From Ceratopteris richardii (Eukaryota; Streptophyta; Polypodiopsida; Polypodiales; Pteridaceae): a stretch of DNA of 64,000 nt. Within the stretch, counting starts at the first letter, position 1; each line of letters starts with the position of its first letter. Positions 9,619 through 16,700 of the stretch are shown piece by piece. The notes under the pieces are model-generated. The model saw nothing but the letters and a program-made list of their open reading frames with translations. It was not told the origin of the DNA and ran no database searches. Where the stretch lies: contig CM035430.1 of assembly GCA_020310875.1 (NCBI GenBank), positions 106,743,979 to 106,807,978 of the forward strand. Reading direction: 5' to 3'. The position numbers were made by a program, and so were the translations under genes.

Positions 9619-12600
9619 TTAATGAATAGTTTTGGACTTTGATTTTCTTCTTCTTTTCTTCTTGCTTGATTGTCCCTCTACACGTCCCTCCTCCTGAACT
9701 CTGTCGTCCTCGACAGGCTTTCTGAGGCGACGCGTGTATGTTTGAATGGCGGTTTGCTCTCGTTGGTTTAGCAGATTTGCATGACATAGCATGAATTCTT
9801 TCCATTGCTTTGACTTCACTCCGTCTTCGGGTGCCTGTCGGTGATCAGCGAAGAAGCTTGTTTCATAGGCCACCAGCCTTGCATTTAAATTGGAAGTCAT
9901 TTTTACAAAAATCTCCGAATCGATTTCAAAGAAGCCGGTGAAGAATGCTTCTTCGAAAGTCTGCATATATGTTGATGGCAAAAACATAAGGCGGGAGTAG
10001 TATGCCATGATGGTTAGTCGGCTCGGAATGGTTGATAAATAAAAAATGAGAGCTTCCGACCCTTGTGTAATGCCAATGAAATTCAAAAATGTGTACTTCG
10101 CATGCTGGAAAACCTTTAACACTGTAATGAGCATGCTAAATATTTTATTTGTCATCTTGACTGCTAAGTCCGGCACTGTGGCATATTTGGCAATCCAGAA
10201 TTCCATCGTCTTTACCATATATTCTTCGGTAGGTAGGTAATTATGTGGCGGACTAGGTAGTAATGGGTAATTTAGCCACTGATTATTGATGGAGCCTTGA
10301 CGCAGTGCTTCCCAAAATTGCATCCAAGTGCGTCTGCGGGGTACAGGACAAAATGATGGATTTACCTGAAGCGCATATGGTGATGCTTCCCACTGTACCC
10401 GCAAAGTCGGATTCTTCTCCAAAATTTTCCTTCGCCATATGGGATCCGCCTTCTCAAATTCCTCTTGAGTATACTTGAAAGTGTCATGCTGGAATTGAAG
10501 GTTGTGGTCCGGATCTTTATTCGTGGTAGTCTTTATATACATGCGCGTCTGTTCTTTAAGTAGACCATATGGTACATTGAAGGGCTTCAAAATTTGATCT
10601 AGCTGTTTATTGTCTATTCGAGCTTCTTTCATTATTTGTATTATTTGATCTTCAAAATCAGCAGTGAGCTGGGACACCAGTAGTGTCCTTTCTGGTCTGC
10701 TCAATTCTGCAATGTCGCGTGTGTTAGGTTCTAGTGGAACCTCCTTTTCCGCCCTTAGTGGTGAATGATACAAGGGGGGAGAGAGAGGACATACCTCTTC
10801 CTCCACAGTAGCCGTGGTTTCTGGAGGAACTACTGGTGTCCCTTGTTTCTCTTTTAGCTCAATCTGCTCCTGCAGCCGTTTAATGATGTCATCTTTATTC
10901 TTGAGCTCTTCTTCAGCCTTGGTAAGTTTTTCTTGATGTTTGATTAATTCCTGTGCCACGATATGCATGTGATCTGTGTCTTCCTTGCACTGTCGGAAAT
11001 AATCTTTCTCGGCTTTTTTCCATTTCTTTCGTAGAGCTGCCGTATCATTCATATATTTCTGTTCCCATTCTGCAACTGTCTCTTGCTCCTGTTTGAGCTG
11101 ATCTGCCATCTTGGTCAACTTTGCTTCCATGTCTTTTATGTCCTCATTTGTTTTGTCAAGATCTGTCGATGGTTGATCACTGAGGAGAGCTGTCATTAGC
11201 TCTTTGTTTCTGTCCCTTAGTTGATCTGCTTCTTCCATGCTCACCTTGAGCTGTGACTCGAGTACTTTGCTACGAGTCTGTATTCTTGTTTTCTCTTTCT
11301 CCGTTACTTCCAGTTTCTTTGTCAGCTCCAACACTTGCTCTTTCAGGTGGGCATTCTCCTTTTCTAATGTTTTGCATTGTGTTTTGGTTGTTTTTATCTC
11401 CTCCTGTTTCTTCAACACCTGAGCTTCTACTTTAGATAATTTCTTTGCCAAATGCATACCTTCTTTCTGGAGCTTTTGTTTGTCGAGCATGGCCTGGTCG
11501 TAATCTTCATCAGCATCAAGCATCAGTTGTTGAGTGTCGAGTGCCGTGCGGATCATATCCTGCACCACCGGCTTGAGCTGAGCTATATCCACATTCAACC
11601 ATGTCTTTGTTATGTCCGGTGTTTCTCCTGTGTGTACATCTTGTCCCTGTGCTACATGGATCAATTCTTTGTGTGGCTGTCGGACCTGTAGTTGTATATT
11701 AACTTCTGCTTCATTTTCGACCGTTTTACGAACTTTCATGGCACTCCCTTGAAATGTTACATCCAGAGGGGACAGTTCTGCCACAACCCTTAGTGGTGTG
11801 AAGGGTTCTTCATCTTCTTTTTCTTCTTCTTGAGGCTTGTCCTCAGATATCATGGCATGCGTCTCAGTTTCAGACGTGTCCTCCTTTGTGTGGGTGATGG
11901 AGGCATCCTTCTCTTGCATAGTGTTTTGTCCTTCTTCTTCTGCATTCTCTGTGATTGGATTCTGTTCTGCCAGCGATGATTGATCTTTTTCTTTGTTGTC
12001 AGCTTGGGCTTCGTCATAATTGACTTCATTTAATTCGGCCCACTGGCCATCATCTTTCGATTCACTTTTAATATCTACATCCAATAATGATGTAGTTTGC
12101 TTTTCTTGGGCATCGGATCCTGAACTTGAATTGTCTAGCCCAATCTCCCGATACCTGTGTACCTTAGTAAGTTTTCTTTTGGGTTTTTGAACTGTTGCAG
12201 CCTGTTGATAATGATGACCTTGCACTGGTAGATTGATTTGCCCTTCTGTATACTTGTGAGTCTCCTCCAGTGCTTGAGTTAAGTCTTCTTCCGTAATTTT
12301 CCTGGGTCCTTGAGTGGTGGTGGTAGGCAGCACATGTACTCTCTTTGGTTGTGGTGCTTCTTCTTCTTTCTGCGGAACTTCTCTAGGCCGCTTTGTACCT
12401 CTCATGGTTCCTCTCATCCGCGGTTGCGAACTTGTTTCTGTTTCTTCTGCTTGTTTGCTCCCTTTCTTTTGTTTTGGTACTATAGCACTCTTGACATATT
12501 GAGCCAGCTCCATTGAAGATGGCATCTCCCTCAAGTACTCGCGCATGCCCAACGCATGGTAAATCATGATTGTGAGGGCAGTGGTTCCATTAAGGAATTT

Positions 12601-13284
12601 TTTATTTTCCCATTTCTTCTTGGCCTCAAACAATCTTTCCTGCACGTATGGTGTGAGATTTACCTGATTGCCGATCTGTTTTGTGGCATGAGACAACAAT
12701 TGGACAATAATTTTTTGAGGGGCCGTGTATCTGTTCATGCTCGGGAAGCAGAAGTGTTGATGAATCAACCTGACTTCCTCTTCAATATCCACTCTATTAA
12801 TGTCGACAAAGGTTCTAGTATTTGCTCCACGAATTTCTTCCTTGGCCGTGTTGATACCATCTTTCTCCCATTCAAAAGCTTCTTTGATTAAGTCGTGGGA
12901 GAACTGAATGACTACCCATTCGCCGTTCTTATCCATCACATTGGCTTCTGGCACCAATGGATCGTGTAGCGCTGGTCTCAAAGTGTTCATGACTTGGGTG
13001 CATCGTTGGAAGTCCGGCTTGTAGATGGGTAGCTCAAAATACTTGTGAATTCTTGCTTTCTTCATGATATCGATTGTAGATGGCATGCCATGTAGAATCT
13101 TGAAGTCCTGGGACATAATCGGAAAGTGGTGATCCATGTCCATGATCTTTATGTTGGCCAAGAAGAGATACTCTTCCACAGGCTGTTCATCTCTGAACCA
13201 ATGTCCTTTTGCTTTCGTAAGACATTGAGGAGGAAATTCTTGGACCTCCTCTTGGATTGTAGCTTCAGAGTCTTCAGAAGCCAT
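9619..13284 (-). CDS. Element D third open frame: coiled-coil protein of unknown function
   Basis: A fully open frame of about 1221 codons from ATG 13284 (MASEDSEATIQ; the frame is open two codons further to a GTG). Residues about 20-270 look globular and mixed helical. About 280-330 is basic and low complexity (RMRGTMRGTKRPRE); 400-500 is acidic. About 590-820 is a long heptad-rich Lys/Glu coiled coil. About 860-1160 is a second globular part with hydrophobic helices (FSMLITVLKVF, ALIFYLSTIPSRLTIMAYYS). The tail KKKRRRKSKSK resembles a nuclear localisation signal. No signal peptide or convincing membrane anchor is seen, so this is not a standard envelope protein. I recognise no family. It follows pol in the same orientation, in the place where env-like frames sit in Athila-type elements, and may come from a spliced RNA. 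Its openness over 3.6 kb argues for recent selection. Confidence 0.85.
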   Translation of the reverse strand: MASEDSEATIQEEVQEFPPQCLTKAKGHWFRDEQPVEEYLFLANIKIMDMDHHFPIMSQDFKILHGMPSTIDIMKKARIHKYFELPIYKPDFQRCTQVMNTLRPALHDPLVPEANVMDKNGEWVVIQFSHDLIKEAFEWEKDGINTAKEEIRGANTRTFVDINRVDIEEEVRLIHQHFCFPSMNRYTAPQKIIVQLLSHATKQIGNQVNLTPYVQERLFEAKKKWENKKFLNGTTALTIMIYHALGMREYLREMPSSMELAQYVKSAIVPKQKKGSKQAEETETSSQPRMRGTMRGTKRPREVPQKEEEAPQPKRVHVLPTTTTQGPRKITEEDLTQALEETHKYTEGQINLPVQGHHYQQAATVQKPKRKLTKVHRYREIGLDNSSSGSDAQEKQTTSLLDVDIKSESKDDGQWAELNEVNYDEAQADNKEKDQSSLAEQNPITENAEEEGQNTMQEKDASITHTKEDTSETETHAMISEDKPQEEEKEDEEPFTPLRVVAELSPLDVTFQGSAMKVRKTVENEAEVNIQLQVRQPHKELIHVAQGQDVHTGETPDITKTWLNVDIAQLKPVVQDMIRTALDTQQLMLDADEDYDQAMLDKQKLQKEGMHLAKKLSKVEAQVLKKQEEIKTTKTQCKTLEKENAHLKEQVLELTKKLEVTEKEKTRIQTRSKVLESQLKVSMEEADQLRDRNKELMTALLSDQPSTDLDKTNEDIKDMEAKLTKMADQLKQEQETVAEWEQKYMNDTAALRKKWKKAEKDYFRQCKEDTDHMHIVAQELIKHQEKLTKAEEELKNKDDIIKRLQEQIELKEKQGTPVVPPETTATVEEEVCPLSPPLYHSPLRAEKEVPLEPNTRDIAELSRPERTLLVSQLTADFEDQIIQIMKEARIDNKQLDQILKPFNVPYGLLKEQTRMYIKTTTNKDPDHNLQFQHDTFKYTQEEFEKADPIWRRKILEKNPTLRVQWEASPYALQVNPSFCPVPRRRTWMQFWEALRQGSINNQWLNYPLLPSPPHNYLPTEEYMVKTMEFWIAKYATVPDLAVKMTNKIFSMLITVLKVFQHAKYTFLNFIGITQGSEALIFYLSTIPSRLTIMAYYSRLMFLPSTYMQTFEEAFFTGFFEIDSEIFVKMTSNLNARLVAYETSFFADHRQAPEDGVKSKQWKEFMLCHANLLNQREQTAIQTYTRRLRKPVEDDRVQEEGRVEGQSSKKKRRRKSKSKTIH

Positions 13285-13714
13285 CTGCACTTAATATAGA
13301 GCATGAATTAGTATCCATATTTTGTCCAGAAATCCTCCACCATGTGTTGATTAATAATTTGATATTGCTCCGAGTGCATGGTGCCGTCCCTTTCCCGTGG
13401 GTGTGAGAAGGGTAATACCTGAATTTTTCATGTATTTTTATATTTTTTTTTTTGCTGAAAAGAAAACATAAAAGTTAGTCCATAGCCGAAGCGTTTATTG
13501 AATTTTTGGAGTAATATTTTTAGGTATGTACAAGTGTTTTCCTATTTCTCAAGGGAAAATGTGTGTGACTATCCGGAAGTAAAAAAAAACGTGCCGAATG
13601 CTTGGCCTTGTAATATGGCCCTATCATGCCTACTTTGGGTGCATCAGACACAACATGAGTGCAATCGGGTGCTTTATCTCCTCGATCTTTTGCTCCTTGT
13701 GGTAGCTTTGGTTT
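13285..13714 (-). promoter_or_regulatory. pol-ORF3 intergenic region with candidate 3' splice site
   Basis: 430 bases without a gene between the pol stop and the third frame. In element sense it contains TTTTCTTTTCAG followed by CAAAA, with AG at about 13456-13455, a textbook polypyrimidine tract plus CAG, some 170 bases before the ATG of the third frame. Use as a splice acceptor is inferred by analogy with retroviral env and env-like mRNAs. Confidence 0.45.
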
Positions 13715-16700
13715 CTAGATCCATTTTGAGAACACTGAGAGAGGTCGCTGGGTTTTCTCTATTCGTGCAGTTGCTCGTGTTCCATTTGTCTTATCCATTG
13801 TCCGATTGAATTTGGCCTTTCTTGGCGATCTTCTCTGATGATTCATATGTGTTGTTGACTTTTGCCTCGTCTGCTGTGGTGTTTCCTCTTTGATCTTCAC
13901 ATTCTGTTTAGCTACTTGTATGACCTTTTTGGGAATCCATATCTGATGTCGAGATCTTTGAACTTCAAGCAGGGGTTTGGCAATCCATACTTGTACTGGT
14001 TCTTTTCGTTTGTAGTTCTTTGTAGCTGATTTGGTGATGTCCGTTTCCTTCTTCAAAGCGCTTGTAGATATTTTTTGACTCTGTACCTGATCCTTTCGTA
14101 CCCACATATATTTGGATGGTGGTCTGTTCGAGTATCTGCTTGTTAGTTCCCAATAGTGCGAACTTTGGATACTTTGAGCCTGTTTAGGAGAGGGCGTCTC
14201 CTCGATGGTTGGCTGATCCTTATTCACTTCGGGTAGCTTCGACGCTACAGGGGATGTCGGAATGATTAAAGTTTCAGTTTCTATGCATTTGCTATCTGAG
14301 GGTTGAGCACAGTCGCTACTATCTTTCGTCGCTTCTTGAACTTCATCTGATCTTGGTATTGACATGGCTTGGTTACATGGTTTCTCTTCAAGCAAGCTGA
14401 AAACCTCTTTATGCCCTATCGTGGCTGAAATATATCCTTGAGCCAGATGGATACATGCTTCTGTTTCAATGATCCAGTCTTGTCCTAGAATGAAGTCTTC
14501 CATTAAATCGTTATCCTCACATACTAGGACTCTTTGTTCCATGGAGGAATTTCCTATGTGGAGGGACACATTAGTTGTTCCAATACAGTCTAGGGTGTGA
14601 CCTCCAATTCCTATTAGTTTGGCTTTCGTGGGATTCAATTCCAATTGCAATTCGTTCGCTATCCTCCTTCGTATGCAGCTAAGGCCTGCTCCTGAGTCTA
14701 TCAATGCGTCTATCAATTTACACTCCGTCTGACCAATCCCTAGGTTTAGGTAAGGTTGTGTTTTACATATACCCGTGGCGTCACTATTTTTGACCTGGTA
14801 GTTTGCCATAGGGATGGGCTCTTCTCCTTGGATATAGCGTTCATCTCTTTGCCTGATCCACTCCTTGCGTTTTCTAATGCGTTCTAGTGCTTCTTGTCGG
14901 GCTTCCTCTCGAATTCGTTCTTCTTCCGTCTTCCTATTTTGAGCTCCCAACAGTCTAGCTAGCATTTCATCGGTCAGAGGCTCCATGAATCGTTTCACTC
15001 GGCATCCACTGATGTAATTGGGAAGAATGTCTCCGTCTAGTGTGGCGAGATTGACTGCACCACTAGTGGAGATTCGATTTATGATCAGGGGACCATATCC
15101 GCGTTTTTGGAGCTTCTTTGCGTGCTGTTTTAGGGTGTACACTAGGACTAAGTCGCCTTCTTTTAGTCCCTTATCTTTAATATGTGAGTCATAGTATGCC
15201 TTTTGTCTCCGTTTAGCGGCATAGATGCCTGCTACCGCTTGCAATCTAGTCTCATGCAGCTTTTCAATTAGATCTAATTGCTGAGACAATTCATGACCGT
15301 TCCACTCATATTGCTGGGCTACTTTTAATGTAGGCACTAAGAAGTCAATTGGCAAAATTGCATTTTGCCCATACACTAGGTTGAAAGGTGTAGTTCCAAT
15401 GGCCGTTTTATATGCCACTCGGAAGGCCCAAATTGCGTGATGCAATTGTTTGTCCCAATCTGACCTTCCATTATTGACAATCTTTGTCAAGACAGTACAT
15501 AGTACTTTGTTGGAACTTTCAGCCTGTCCGTTGGCTTGAGGATGGTATGGGGCTGATTTTTTGTGGATCACTAGAAATTCATTCATTAGCGATTCAATGA
15601 CTTCGTTTAGGAAATGAGTTCCTCGATCACTCACTATCTCGATCGGTAGTCCAAATCGTGTGAAAATGTGTTCAAAGAGAAACTTTGCTGTGGTTTGAGC
15701 ATCATTTTTTCGAGTGGCTTTTGCTTCTACCCACTTTGTCAAGTAGTCGGTGGCTACTATGATGTATTCCGCATGTGATCCTTTTGCAGGTGGGTTGATA
15801 GGTCCTATGAAGTCAATTCCCCACTTGGTGAATGCTCTCGCACAAACCGTGGGTCTTAAAGGCATGTCATCTCTTCTAATGGGATATTTTGCTCTCTGGC
15901 ACTTTTCACAGCTTCTCACATATGTCTCTGCGTCCATATGTAGAGTTGGCCACCACAAGCCTGCAAAGAGAATCATCTTGACCGTTCTATCTGCTGAAAA
16001 ATGTCCTCCCGCAGCTCCTGCATGTGCCATTTCTAAGATGGGAAGGTATTCTCCTTCATGCACGCATAGTCTGAGTTGATTGTCTTTTCCTCTTCGAAAC
16101 AGTTGTTTCCCCATTATCACATAATCCTTGCTCATTTCTTCTAAGGATCGCTTTCTTGCTAGACTAGCTCCTATTTTGTGCTCTTTCGTTTTGAGGAATT
16201 GCACTAATGATTTACTCCAATTAGGCGCTATGGTAGAAAAGGGTAAGGACACGTGATCCTCTGAGCTAATTTCTTTGCATTCCACACAATTACTTACATG
16301 CTCGTGAACGTCCTTGGACATATCAGGCCAATATACGCCTAGTCTTTTTAATTCTCGTATTGTTCCATGCATTCCTTGATGGGTTTTCCACTTGTTGACA
16401 TGTGCTTGCTGAATTAGTTGCTTCTGTTCATCTTCCTCGACACATCTCAATAAAACTCCCTTAGGTTCCTTATAATATACGCTTCCAGCAACAATGTGTA
16501 AATTCCTTGTTTGAAGAATTTCTTTTTTGCTATTTCTGTTAATTGGATGTTGAGGGCCATGCGTAAGTATAGGGGTCAATTTTTCTGCCCACTTCGGACA
16601 TACTTCCAGATTAAACAGATAAGCATCTGGTAAATCATCGGGTACTCCGCTAGGTGGCTCTCCGTGTTTTAACCTAGAAAGGTGGTCTGCTCTCACATGT

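Noticed and set aside
9619-13284. Third frame of D as a retroviral envelope gene
   Set aside because: No signal peptide, no clear transmembrane anchor and a nuclear-type basic tail; kept as unknown function.
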